From NCBI RefSeq assembly GCF_014779765.1, contig NZ_JACXZA010000003.1, forward strand, positions 806,001 to 870,000: a stretch of DNA of 64,000 nt, read 5' to 3'. The position numbers were made by a program, and so were the translations under genes. Within the stretch, counting starts at the first letter, position 1; the number at the start of each line of letters is the position of its first letter. The notes under the pieces are model-generated. The model had not been told where the DNA came from. It saw only the letters and a list, made by a program, of their open reading frames with translations, and ran no database searches. Below, piece after piece: positions 23,803 through 32,150 of the stretch. The stretch comes from Paenibacillus terricola (GTDB lineage: Bacteria; Bacillota; Bacilli; Paenibacillales; Paenibacillaceae).

Positions 23803-25044
23803 TTAGCCTTGTTTGCTCTGTACTTCTTCCAGTCGGATAACGCGCGTATGCTGCGTGTGGCTCCACTGTTTGTTGTTCTGCGTGAAGAACGCGTAGAACG
23901 TAATTGGCCACCACGACAACAGGAAGAACGGCAGTGTCAGCAAGTGTGCGTACATTCTCCAGTTGCGCACATTCTCCAGAATGAGAGACAGCGGGAACAT
24001 AATCACGGATGCTGCGATAGCAACAACTGGCATCCACCATGGCAAGTACTCATAGATCGAACCGAAGATGTTATCTGCCGGAATGATGTTATCGCCCCAC
24101 AACATTGCTGTCAGAACGAAGCCGAGCAGCGTGTTGTATACCGAGATCGAGTATAACGCTGCGTCAAACTTAACGAAGCTGCGTTCCTTGATGCTCGCCC
24201 ACAGCAGCGGGAAGAAATAGTTGCGTGCAACATTGAAGTGACCTTGCATCCAGCGCAGACGTTGACGTGCGGATGCTCGGAACGATACCGGCTTCTCGTC
24301 ATACACCTTCGCTTCGTAATTCAATACCGGATGCACGCCGCGTTTGATGCAGCGCATCGTAAATTCCAAGTCTTCGACAAGGCTTGTTGCGCCCCATCCC
24401 ATATCCTTCAGCAGCTTCGAGTCGAAGCACATGCCGGTGCCGCCAAGGAAGTTCGCCATCCGTAAATTGCGACGCGACAGCTGCCATAGACGGTTGCAAT
24501 ACCAGTACGTGATACCATAAGCAGCCGTAACCCACGAGTCGTTCGGGTTTTTCGTATCGAGATAGCCTTGAATAACTTGATGGCCTTCGCACAGGTCATC
24601 GTTCATCAGATGCAGGAAGTCGCTGTTGCACAGGTTATCCGCATCGAACATGACCACAGCATCATACTGTTTTGGCATTTTCCACAGCTCTTTGAGCATC
24701 CATTCAATCGCATAGCCTTTACCGCGCAGCGTCGAGTTGTTGCGGACGCATGCGTGAACACCTTCATAACCACGAACGACATTAGCTGTACCGTCGGTGC
24801 AGTTATCGCAAATAACAAAAATATCGTACAGCTCTCTTGGATAATCAAGCTTAAGCAAATTCTCAACCAGTGCGCCTACAACTTGCTCTTCGTTATGAGC
24901 AGCGACGAGTACGGCGAACGATTTCTTAGGTTCATGACGACGTTGATTCTTCTTCCGATAAATCCCGAACAGCGCAAGCACAAACTGATAGACACCGATG
25001 AACACCAGCAGGATCTGGAACGCCATCATCAAAACATTCAACAT
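23803..25044 (-). CDS. Membrane glycosyltransferase, family 2
   Basis: 413 residues. One N-terminal transmembrane helix (residues 5-27), a GT-A catalytic domain (F-A-V-L-V-A-A-H-N-E-E-Q-V; D-N-C-T-D-G-T; DxD in V-M-F-D-A-D-N near 132; acceptor E-D in L-V-E-D-L-E-F-T; R-Q-R-L-R-W near 265, a QxxRW-like processive motif) and three to four C-terminal helices. This arrangement is that of processive synthases such as IcaA or NodC-like enzymes, which build and often export a polysaccharide. AGGGGG lies 11 bases before the ATG. The next gene upstream on the same strand is a GT4 glycosyltransferase, so both may act on one envelope glycan or glycolipid. Confidence 0.88.
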   Translation of the reverse strand: MLNVLMMAFQILLVFIGVYQFVLALFGIYRKKNQRRHEPKKSFAVLVAAHNEEQVVGALVENLLKLDYPRELYDIFVICDNCTDGTANVVRGYEGVHACVRNNSTLRGKGYAIEWMLKELWKMPKQYDAVVMFDADNLCNSDFLHLMNDDLCEGHQVIQGYLDTKNPNDSWVTAAYGITYWYCNRLWQLSRRNLRMANFLGGTGMCFDSKLLKDMGWGATSLVEDLEFTMRCIKRGVHPVLNYEAKVYDEKPVSFRASARQRLRWMQGHFNVARNYFFPLLWASIKERSFVKFDAALYSISVYNTLLGFVLTAMLWGDNIIPADNIFGSIYEYLPWWMPVVAIAASVIMFPLSLILENVRNWRMYAHLLTLPFFLLSWWPITFYAFFTQNNKQWSHTQHTRVIRLEEVQSKQG

Positions 25045-25404
25045 TCTTGGTATTGCCCCCTTGAGACCCCAATTTTTTAATTAGCCCTTTTTTCTTTTTT
25101 CTCTGTATTGTTTAATTTTTTTAACCACCAGCACGATTAACAAACCATCCCATATCTAAAGCCGGCTTTCTCTCTATTTGCGGCACTTAGTGCATTTTGC
25201 ACCGTACGGTCTGCTTTGTCAAAAACGGTTTGAGCGCCCAAATCGTCATGAGCGCCAAGTAAAACGCTTCCATGGCGATCAATTATCGGCATTACCTCAT
25301 TTTCCGTCTGCATCCCCCTTATTTTCATCCATTTGCACCGTTTTTAATGCTTACGTCCGTCAAAAATGAGTACAAAACTTCCGCTATACCAGATTTTGTA
25401 CGGA
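25045..25404. other. Intergenic region between two glycosyltransferase genes
   Basis: A T-rich tract on the plus strand at 25071-25125, and a 63-codon open frame on the minus strand (25137-25328; M-K-I-R-G-M-Q-T-E-N-E-V) of unknown reality. An AAGGGGG lies inside the frame, directly against a second ATG, which is a poor spacing. No promoter or terminator is convincing. Confidence 0.35.
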
Positions 25405-26589
25405 TTACGTGCTAATATGCTGCACTATCGTCCCTATGTTCCCGGACTCAGCTTCCAGAAATTGCGACAGCAGCCGTCCGAATATCGCGTCCCACGACTG
25501 ATTACGGCTGTATGCGAGTCCCCTCGCAGCAAGGCGGCCGCGCTCCTCCGGCTCCTGGTACAGACGCTCCAGCGCATCTGCGAATGAATCGACACTGCCC
25601 GGGTCACATAACAGACCATTGACGCCGTGGGTTACGGTATCTGCAACACCTCCCGCTCTAGCACCAACAACAGCCGTTTCACATGCCATCGCCTCGAGCA
25701 CAACGTTGCCGAAAGTCTCCGTTGCCGAAGGGAACAAGAAGACATCTGCGGCTGCATAAAGCTCACGGAGTGCAGGAAGCGACTGAAACCCAAGGAAATG
25801 AATCGGCAGCTGCTCTCGGTTGCATCTCGCTTCAAGTTCTCCTGCTGAAGGACCGTCGCCAGCAATCAGCATGACCGCATTCGGATGAGACTTGCGGAAC
25901 TTATCAAAAGCATCGATGGCAATGCCTACATCCTTTTCCGGCGACAGCCGTCCGACATACAATACCACGAACTGCTCGGATGTAATCGCATAGGGACCCG
26001 GCAGTTGAAGCGCTGTCCGTTCGACACCCGGGTAGAATTGATCGGTCTTAATGCCTCTTGCCCAGACATCAAGACGTTCTCCGCGCCATCCGCGGCCGAC
26101 TAACTGAGCCTTCGTGGATGGGGAAGGAACGAAGATCATTCTGCATTCTTGGTGGAACCACTCCAGATATCTCCATAACAGCTTTGCCATCCACTGCAAA
26201 TTGTAATACGGCAAATAGCGATCGAAATGTGTATGATAGGAAGCCACAAGCGGAATCCGGTATTTCTTGGCATAGTGAATACCGAACAATCCCATATTGA
26301 AGGGTGTGGCAACATGAATCAGGGTCGGCTGAAATAATTGAAGCGCGCGGCGTACAGGTACGGGGTTCGGCACGGCAAGCCTGCATTCGGGGTAAAGGAA
26401 GAATGGAAACGAGGTAAAGCGCTGTACTTGAATAGAGGTTTGCAACGAGGTGTTATCCATGGCTGGGTCTGGCGCGAAAACCATCACCTCAATTCCCTGT
26501 CTGCGCAAAAAATCGGTCCAACGACCCAAAGTTCGCGCAACTCCGTTCACTTCCGGCTCATAAGTATCCGTAAATATCGCTAACCGCAT
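25405..26589 (-). CDS. Glycosyltransferase family 4 (GT-B fold)
   Basis: 394 residues. N-terminal F-T-D-T-Y-E-P-E-V-N-G-V-A-R-T-L is the signature of mannosyl- and glucosyltransferases related to MgtA/PimB. The donor domain has V-L-Y-V-G-R-L-S-P-E-K-D-V (near residue 205) and the E(x7)E-type motif S-A-T-E-T-F-G-N-V-V-L-E-A-M-A-C near residue 295. It is a cytosolic or membrane-peripheral enzyme that probably transfers a hexose from a nucleotide sugar to a lipid or glycan acceptor. GGAGGGAG lies upstream of the ATG. Co-oriented with the GT2 gene downstream. Confidence 0.9.
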   Translation of the reverse strand: MRLAIFTDTYEPEVNGVARTLGRWTDFLRRQGIEVMVFAPDPAMDNTSLQTSIQVQRFTSFPFFLYPECRLAVPNPVPVRRALQLFQPTLIHVATPFNMGLFGIHYAKKYRIPLVASYHTHFDRYLPYYNLQWMAKLLWRYLEWFHQECRMIFVPSPSTKAQLVGRGWRGERLDVWARGIKTDQFYPGVERTALQLPGPYAITSEQFVVLYVGRLSPEKDVGIAIDAFDKFRKSHPNAVMLIAGDGPSAGELEARCNREQLPIHFLGFQSLPALRELYAAADVFLFPSATETFGNVVLEAMACETAVVGARAGGVADTVTHGVNGLLCDPGSVDSFADALERLYQEPEERGRLAARGLAYSRNQSWDAIFGRLLSQFLEAESGNIGTIVQHIST

Positions 26590-26896
26590 CCTCGCTCCCT
26601 CCGCTTCTATCCGATCTAGCCGCCAGTTCCGCTCTCAGCACTAATTGTACGCAGATGAAACGGCGGCATGCCTACAATATAGCGGCATACTGTTTCCTTA
26701 GCGTCAATGGCGCATTAAGGGTTCATTAATATCAGATTTGCACAACGATGACACAGCGGAAACAATCGGGTGCTACATTGTGCATGAGTCGTGCCGCCAA
26801 GGTGAACGGCTATCGCCATCCTCACGGGCTTCACACGAAAAAACCGCCTCGCATATCGCGAAGCGGCAAATCCGAAGGTTATACGGAGGGATCGGT
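26590..26896. other. Divergent intergenic region with an orphan terminator-like hairpin
   Basis: Separates the minus-strand glycosyltransferase gene from the plus-strand PAP2 gene. Holds a short repeat (GCGGCAT twice, 26667-26695) and a hairpin at 26838-26871. Confidence 0.4.
26838..26871 (-). terminator. Orphan terminator-like hairpin
   Basis: CCGCTTCGCGATATGCGAGGCGG-like stem (split arms GCCGCTTCGC and GCGAGGCGG) followed by TTTTTTC on the minus strand. No minus-strand gene ends here, so it may block antisense reading into the glycosyltransferase promoter or form the 5' UTR of the PAP2 gene. Confidence 0.45.
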
Positions 26897-27457
26897 ATGG
26901 AACGTATGATGGGTTGGCTCCGCTCTCGCGATCATCAAATGCTTATGATTGCGAATCGCAGACCCGCACACCGGATGCTGCAAGCAAGTCTTGGACGCTT
27001 CCTCGAAACGATCACTCATATGGGCGGCGCTACATTCACGCTCTGCACCGCACTGTGCGCAGCGATTGCAGGAACGGCAGCTTGGAGCACAGCAGGCTGG
27101 CAATGTATGGCTGCAGTTGCAATAAGCCATCTGCCGGTCGCTGTGATGAAGCGGCATTTTCGCAGGCTGCGTCCTTATCAGAAGCTTCCGAACATTACCG
27201 CGTGCCGTTACCCGCTCCGGGATTCTTCATTCCCATCGGGTCATACGACCGCGACCTTCGCTTGGCTTATCCCGCTGATCGCCGCTGCCGGCGCTTCCGC
27301 CGTCCTGCTGCTGCCAGCTGCCATTATAATCGGTACATCAGTCGCTTGGTCGCGCATGTATCTCGGGCTGCACTATCCATCCGACGTGTTCGCCGGCGCC
27401 ATGCTCGGTTCCGCCACTGCAGTGGGTATGCTGGAGCTATGGCCGATTATGCTCTAA
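26897..27457 (+). CDS. PAP2-family membrane phosphatase
   Basis: 186 residues with about five transmembrane helices. The three acid-phosphatase motifs are present: K-R-H-F-R-R-L-R-P near residue 90, P-S-G-H near 115 and S-R-M-Y-L-G-L-H-Y-P-S-D near 158. These enzymes dephosphorylate lipid phosphates such as undecaprenyl diphosphate or phosphatidylglycerophosphate on the outer membrane face. ATG at 26897 has GGAGGG six bases upstream; the frame is open further upstream without a ribosome binding site. Convergent with trmB. Confidence 0.9.
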   Translation: MERMMGWLRSRDHQMLMIANRRPAHRMLQASLGRFLETITHMGGATFTLCTALCAAIAGTAAWSTAGWQCMAAVAISHLPVAVMKRHFRRLRPYQKLPNITACRYPLRDSSFPSGHTTATFAWLIPLIAAAGASAVLLLPAAIIIGTSVAWSRMYLGLHYPSDVFAGAMLGSATAVGMLELWPIML

Positions 27458-27468
27458 TCCCGCAGCGC

Positions 27469-28248
27469 TTACTCCTCAGCCGATTCCGAGTTCTGCTCAT
27501 CATCCTCTTCCTCTGCTTCAACGGCTTTCGCTGCTTCTGCTGCTGCCGCGTCTCGCTTCGCACTGCGGTAAGCAGCGATCGCTTCCTCGCCGATCAGCAC
27601 CTCGATGCGATGAATGTTTTGTCCGCGATTGAAGAACTTCATCTCATATTCCGTCGGTACGAGGTCGTCGCGCAGACCATCTTTATGCAGGTTCAGTGCA
27701 ATGTTGCGCGTGAGCAATTCCATATCTGCGAAGCTGTTGAGGGAGAATTCGAACAACGACACGGAATCGGTCTTGAAATGAATCTCTCCACGCTTATTCA
27801 GCGCGTTCATATACTTGCTGATGAAACGCGGATGCGTCAGGCGACGGCGCGCATGCTTCGCCTTCGGCCATGGATCGCTGAAGTTCAGATAGACGCGCTC
27901 CAGCTCGTCCTCCTCGAAAATGTCTTCGATGAATTCGATGTTCGCCCGCAGCAGCGCCAGGTTGGGCGGACTGTCCACACCGCGCTCCGCCCAAATGCGG
28001 CGAGCCTTCTCGCTGGCACGGCGCACGAGCTCGTCGTACATATCAACGCCGATATAATTAATGTCTGGATTGCGGAAACTTTGCGTACTGATGAACTGTC
28101 CCTTGCCCATGCCAAGCTCGACATAAATCGGGTTGTCGTTGCCGAAAAATTCGTTCCAGCGTCCTTTGTAGGCAGTGCCGTCTAAGACGACAAGCTCCGG
28201 CTGGCTTTCGATGCTTTCCAATATTCCTTTTCTTCCACGTAAGCGCAT
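27469..28248 (-). CDS. trmB: tRNA (guanine-N7-)-methyltransferase
   Basis: 259 residues. It methylates G46 in the tRNA variable loop using SAM. SAM motif V-E-L-G-M-G-K-G-Q-F near residue 42; the family motif L-N-F-S-D-P-W-P-K-A-K-H-A-R-R-R-L near 145 supplies catalytic Asp and the RNA contact; then F-K-T-D-S and P-T-E-Y-E-M-K-F near 205. The last 35 residues are an Ala/Glu-rich acidic tail that extends beyond the usual 215-220 residues. ATG at 28248 is the homologous start, with GAGAGAAC upstream; the frame continues 77 codons further upstream without similarity. Confidence 0.95.
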   Translation of the reverse strand: MRLRGRKGILESIESQPELVVLDGTAYKGRWNEFFGNDNPIYVELGMGKGQFISTQSFRNPDINYIGVDMYDELVRRASEKARRIWAERGVDSPPNLALLRANIEFIEDIFEEDELERVYLNFSDPWPKAKHARRRLTHPRFISKYMNALNKRGEIHFKTDSVSLFEFSLNSFADMELLTRNIALNLHKDGLRDDLVPTEYEMKFFNRGQNIHRIEVLIGEEAIAAYRSAKRDAAAAEAAKAVEAEEEDDEQNSESAEE

Positions 28249-28327
28249 GTTCTCTCGTCCTCCACATTGAACTAGCCCTAATTGTGCCGAAGATAAGCAA
28301 GAAAGTAAAGAGTCTGGCATAAGCTGC

Positions 28328-28362
28328 AAATGAAAAAGACAGCCCGGCATGTATCCGGACTG
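28328..28362 (-). terminator. Terminator after the 65-residue protein gene
   Basis: GACAGTCCGG / CCGGGCTGTC stem, seven-base loop, then TTTTTC on the minus strand. Confidence 0.88.
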
Positions 28363-28417
28363 TCTCCAAGTAAGTACGATCGGCATGTTCGCGTGAACTT
28401 CGCCGCCGTTATATATG

Positions 28418-28615
28418 CTAGAATTCGTATGCCGACGAATTGCGGCCTTCGATCTCGTAAGTCTGTTCCAACACTTCATTCAGCTTCTTACGCGCACCGA
28501 CTTCAATCAAATGGTTATTAGGAAAACGCGCGCCAGCCAGCACCATAAGTTCTTTAACCGTTAATTCTACCTTCACTTTGTCTTCGCCGTGCGGAATTCT
28601 CAAATTCGTATTCAT
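28418..28615 (-). CDS. Small protein of unknown function (65 aa)
   Basis: 65 residues: M-N-T-N-L-R-I-P-H-G-E-D-K-V-K-V-E-L-T-V-K-E-L-M-V-L-A-G-A-R-F-P and a C-terminal I-E-V-G-A-R-K-K-L-N-E-V-L-E-Q. Soluble, mixed alpha/beta, no cysteines. GAGGTG lies 7-8 bases before the ATG; an in-frame GTG three bases earlier is possible. The gene is backed by its own strong terminator, which supports its being real and expressed. I do not recognise a named family. Confidence 0.75.
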   Translation of the reverse strand: MNTNLRIPHGEDKVKVELTVKELMVLAGARFPNNHLIEVGARKKLNEVLEQTYEIEGRNSSAYEF

Positions 28616-28899
28616 CACGAATCACCTCATCGATTTTTTCATTATAATTCCCAGAAAATCGACATTCTATATCACATGCTGCGATGTAAGGTTTCTACGA
28701 AAATTTCATTGATTTGTCGCACTTTTAATATAACACATCATGTAAGGTTTAGCAAGTGAAAACGGATAAATCGGGCTGTTTATTTTCCAGCTCTTTTTTT
28801 GTCCCAAACGCACCTATAACATGGAAATCGACCCCGAATTTCGATACAATGAACGGTAGCAAGCATCAGAATATACGGATTTCAACCGAAGGAGCTATT

Positions 28900-29856
28900 A
28901 TGACAGCTGTTAATGATAACGTCGTATCTCCGCGGTTGTGGAGCGACAAACGATTTCATACATGGAATTATGAAATGAAGGAGCAATTCGGCGAGAAAGT
29001 GTTCAAGGTTACATTGGACGCCGGCTTTACTTGCCCGAACCGCGATGGATCCATCGCTGCAGGAGGCTGTACCTTCTGCAGCGCACGCGGATCCGGCGAC
29101 TTCGCGGGCAGCCGGCGCGATGATCTCGTGACGCAGTTCAATAAGATCAGAGACCGCCAGCATCTGAAGTGGCCGAATGCGAAGTACATCGGCTATTTCC
29201 AAGCCTACACGAACACTTATGCGCCGCTTGAAGAACTCCGCGAATATTATGAGGTCATCCTGCAGCAGCCCGGCGTTGTCGGACTTTCAATTGCGACCCG
29301 CCCAGACTGCCTGCCGGATGATGTGATTGATTATCTAGCGGAGCTCAATGAACGGACCTATCTATGGCTCGAGATGGGACTGCAGACGATTCACGAGTCG
29401 ACATCAGCGCTCATCAACCGTGCCCACGATACCGCCTGCTACGAGGATGCCGTACGCCGACTACGCGCACGCGGCATTCGGGTCTGCACGCACGTTATCT
29501 ACGGTCTGCCGCAAGAAACGCATGAGATGATGATGGATACGCTGCGTGCCGTGTCACGGATGGACGTCCAGGGCATCAAGATTCATCTGCTCCACTTGAT
29601 GCGCAAGACGCCTATGGTGAAGCAGTACGACGCTGGCCTGCTTCAGTTTCTAGAGAAGGACGAGTATATTAAGCTGATCGTCGATTCACTTGAGCAGATG
29701 CCGCCGGACATGATTGTCCATCGTTTGACCGGCGATGCGCCGCGCGATCTGATCATTGGGCCGATGTGGAGCATGAATAAGTGGGACGTACTTAATTCTA
29801 TTGACGCCGAGCTTGTCCGCCGCGGCACGTGGCAGGGCAAGCTGTGGAAGGAGTGA
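28900..29856 (+). CDS. mnmL: Radical SAM protein, YtqA/MnmL type (TIGR01212-like)
   Basis: 318 residues. The iron-sulfur cysteines are in T-C-P-N-R-D-G-S-I-A-A-G-G-C-T-F-C (near residues 45, 57 and 60), a CX11-12CxxC spacing characteristic of the YhcC/YtqA family rather than the standard CxxxCxxC. E-M-G-L-Q-T-I-H-E-S-T and H-V-I-Y-G-L-P-Q-E-T follow. ATG at 28900 has GAAGGAG five bases upstream. In B. subtilis the ytqA product (MnmL) works with its neighbour ytqB (MnmM) in making the wobble base mnm5s2U of tRNA; the same order here (4 bp between genes) supports that role. The symbol is by synteny and family. Confidence 0.88.
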   Translation: MTAVNDNVVSPRLWSDKRFHTWNYEMKEQFGEKVFKVTLDAGFTCPNRDGSIAAGGCTFCSARGSGDFAGSRRDDLVTQFNKIRDRQHLKWPNAKYIGYFQAYTNTYAPLEELREYYEVILQQPGVVGLSIATRPDCLPDDVIDYLAELNERTYLWLEMGLQTIHESTSALINRAHDTACYEDAVRRLRARGIRVCTHVIYGLPQETHEMMMDTLRAVSRMDVQGIKIHLLHLMRKTPMVKQYDAGLLQFLEKDEYIKLIVDSLEQMPPDMIVHRLTGDAPRDLIIGPMWSMNKWDVLNSIDAELVRRGTWQGKLWKE

Positions 29857-29860
29857 TCGC

Positions 29861-30451
29861 ATGGGCTTCCTATCCGTGCTAAGCATGGCGCACCAGATGA
29901 TTCGCGAAAGGATTCAACCAGGCGACATTGTCATTGATGCAACGGCAGGCAACGGCGTTGATACCCGCTTCCTCGCCGAGCTTGTCGGGCCACGAGGCGT
30001 CGTGTATGCCTTCGATATTCAAGAGGCAGCCATTACAGCGACCCGCAAACGGCTTGAGCCGCTTGAAGAGCATAAGCTTCTGCCGGACCTTCGTCTCGTA
30101 TTCGACAGCCACGAAGCGATGGATCGGCATGTAGAGCAGGATCATGCGGGTAATGTCGCAGCCGCAATGTTCAATCTCGGCTATCTGCCAGGAGCGGATA
30201 CGTCTGTTATCACGAAGACGGACAGCTCGATAGCCGCACTCGAAACAGCTGTTTCGCTGTTGAAGCCAGGCGGTATCATTACTTGTGTACTTTACCCCGG
30301 CCATCCTGGCGGAGGCGATGAAGCCGAAGCTGTTCTGCAATGGACACAGGCGCTGTCTTCTGTCAAAGGACAAGCTGTTCTGTATCGGATGGCGCAGAAA
30401 GAGGCGGCTCCATTCCTCATTGCGATCGAGCGAAGCCGGAAGCAATCGTAA
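29861..30451 (+). CDS. mnmM: SAM-dependent methyltransferase, YtqB/MnmM type
   Basis: 196 residues, Rossmann-fold methyltransferase. Motif I is V-I-D-A-T-A-G-N-G-V-D-T-R-F-L-A near residue 24; A-A-M-F-N-L-G-Y-L-P-G near residue 105 replaces the usual N-P-P-Y motif and is typical of the YtqB family; G-G-I-I-T-C-V-L-Y-P-G-H-P-G-G follows. MnmM methylates the 5-aminomethyl group of nm5(s2)U34 in tRNA. The gene starts four bases after mnmL, with AAGGAG lying within the mnmL stop region, a clear operon. Confidence 0.9.
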   Translation: MGFLSVLSMAHQMIRERIQPGDIVIDATAGNGVDTRFLAELVGPRGVVYAFDIQEAAITATRKRLEPLEEHKLLPDLRLVFDSHEAMDRHVEQDHAGNVAAAMFNLGYLPGADTSVITKTDSSIAALETAVSLLKPGGIITCVLYPGHPGGGDEAEAVLQWTQALSSVKGQAVLYRMAQKEAAPFLIAIERSRKQS

Positions 30452-30493
30452 CGTTATTTTATCCATATCCAATACCATAGGGAGGTCATGATA

Positions 30494-30883
30494 ATGGCTA
30501 TTCGCAAAATCGAGCATGTAGGCGTTAGAGTAACTAATCTGGAGCAATCCATTGAATTCTACAAGAAGGTGCTTGGTTTGGAGCATCGCAAGACATTGGT
30601 TCCAGGCAATGGTGCCGTACGGCTAGGTTTTCTTGCATTCGTAGGCTATGAGGAAACCGAGGTTGAGCTGATCGAGAACGCCGCAGCGTTCCCGGCAGAA
30701 GGAAAAGTGCATCATCTCGCTTTCACCGTCGACGATGTAGAGGCCGAGTTCAACCGTATCAAGGAACTGAATGTGCCGCTTCGCGATACCGAGATCACGA
30801 CACTGCCAGATGGCAGCCGATATTTCTTCTTCTATGGCCCTGACGGCGAGCTGCTGGAGCTGTTCCAGCCGGGCGAACATTAA
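30494..30883 (+). CDS. VOC (glyoxalase/bleomycin-resistance fold) protein
   Basis: 129 residues with two beta-alpha-beta-beta-beta halves: H-V-G-V-R-V-T-N-L-E-Q-S-I-E-F-Y-K-K-V-L-G-L and H-H-L-A-F-T-V-D-D-V-E-A-E-F. Likely metal ligands are His8, a Glu near 58, His72 and Glu123 (G-E-L-L-E-L-F-Q), the full glyoxalase I set, so lactoylglutathione lyase-like or methylmalonyl-CoA epimerase-like activity is possible. ATG at 30494 is preferred over 30488, which nearly touches the GGAGG. Confidence 0.85.
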   Translation: MAIRKIEHVGVRVTNLEQSIEFYKKVLGLEHRKTLVPGNGAVRLGFLAFVGYEETEVELIENAAAFPAEGKVHHLAFTVDDVEAEFNRIKELNVPLRDTEITTLPDGSRYFFFYGPDGELLELFQPGEH

Positions 30884-30996
30884 GATCCTATCTACTCCCA
30901 AGTTCAGACATTCTGCTCATCAAGACATCAGGTCTCTAACCCGAAGTGGATAAACGTATCCAATCCTTATTCCATTCATTCAAGGAGAGAGAAACG

Positions 30997-31983
30997 ATGA
31001 CGAAATCGATGACACAACCCTATCCGCTGCTGTTCCAGCCGGAGATGAAAGAACGTATCTGGGGAGGAAGAGCGCTAGCGCAATTCGGACTGAAATTGCC
31101 AGAAGGCTCAATCGGAGAAGGCTGGATGATCGGCGACCATCCGAATGGGACAACTTCGATCGTGAACGGTCCGCTTGCCGGTATCGGACTTGATGCAGTA
31201 CGCGAGCAACATGGCCCGGAATGGTTCGGAACCAAAGGTTTCTCTGAGCGTAATGGCCGTTTCCCGCTGCTGATTAAACTGCTTGATTGCAATGACGATC
31301 TGTCTGTGCAGGTGCATCCGACCGATTCCTATGAAGGGCTGCCGCATGGCGAGCTCGGTAAGACCGAGATGTGGTATATCCTCGATGCGAAGCCTGGCGC
31401 AACCATTGTTTACGGGTTACAAGATGGCATCGACCGCGCCGATATGGAAGCCGCAATCGCCGAAGGACGTATCATGGATACGCTGCGGGTCGTCCCTGTT
31501 GAAGCAGGCGATGCTTTCTACATTCCTGCCGGAACGGTTCACGCGTTGTGTTCGGGCGTTGTCGTGGCGGAAATTCAGCAGAACTCCGACACCACATATC
31601 GACTCTACGATTATGATCGGCCGGGGCTGGACGGCAAGCTCCGCGAGCTGCATATCGAAGACTCGCTCAATGTCATTGCCTATGAAGGCGCTGGCGCACA
31701 GCGAATGAAGACGGGCGGCATTCAGCCGGGCGAATGGTTGACGATTGCAAGCTCACCGTATTTCATCGTGGAGAAAGGCATCGTAGACGGCCCGCTATCG
31801 CTTGCAACTACGCCAGAGAGCTTCGTCATTCTCGTCGTTGCCGACGGAGACGGAACGATCCGTTGGAACGACGGAGTTGATCATCTGCCGCTTCGTTCCG
31901 GGCAATGCCTCCTGCTGCCGGCAGGTCTTGGCGAATACGCGCTGGATGGCACCATGACCGTGCTGAGAAGCATGGTTCCATAA
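30997..31983 (+). CDS. manA: Mannose-6-phosphate isomerase, class I
   Basis: 328 residues, the short Bacillus-type enzyme that interconverts mannose-6-P and fructose-6-P. Zinc-site segments: D-L-S-V-Q-V-H-P-T-D near residue 107 (Gln, His), the Glu of K-T-E-M-W-Y near 127, and H of P-A-G-T-V-H-A-L near 185; D-Y-D-R-P-G-L-D-G-K near 220 is also characteristic. AAGGAGAGAG precedes the ATG. A terminator follows. It may feed GDP-mannose for the GT4-type glycosyltransferase in this window (inference). Confidence 0.92.
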   Translation: MTKSMTQPYPLLFQPEMKERIWGGRALAQFGLKLPEGSIGEGWMIGDHPNGTTSIVNGPLAGIGLDAVREQHGPEWFGTKGFSERNGRFPLLIKLLDCNDDLSVQVHPTDSYEGLPHGELGKTEMWYILDAKPGATIVYGLQDGIDRADMEAAIAEGRIMDTLRVVPVEAGDAFYIPAGTVHALCSGVVVAEIQQNSDTTYRLYDYDRPGLDGKLRELHIEDSLNVIAYEGAGAQRMKTGGIQPGEWLTIASSPYFIVEKGIVDGPLSLATTPESFVILVVADGDGTIRWNDGVDHLPLRSGQCLLLPAGLGEYALDGTMTVLRSMVP

Positions 31984-31997
31984 AGGTATCTCATAAG

Positions 31998-32050
31998 AAA
32001 CAGCAGTGCGTTATCGCCGCAGATGGCGATGGGCGCTGCTGTTTTATTTT
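31998..32050 (+). terminator. Terminator after manA
   Basis: AACAGCAG pairs with GCTGCTGTT around a loop that itself contains ATCGCC/GGCGAT, then TTATTTTT. Confidence 0.8.
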
Positions 32051-32150
32051 TCATACATGCCATCTTTCCGTTCGTTACGGTTAGGTCTACCCCATTCGGA
32101 AAACAATAGGTAAGATTCATTCATCCTAGATCAGCTTGGGGGACACGGTC

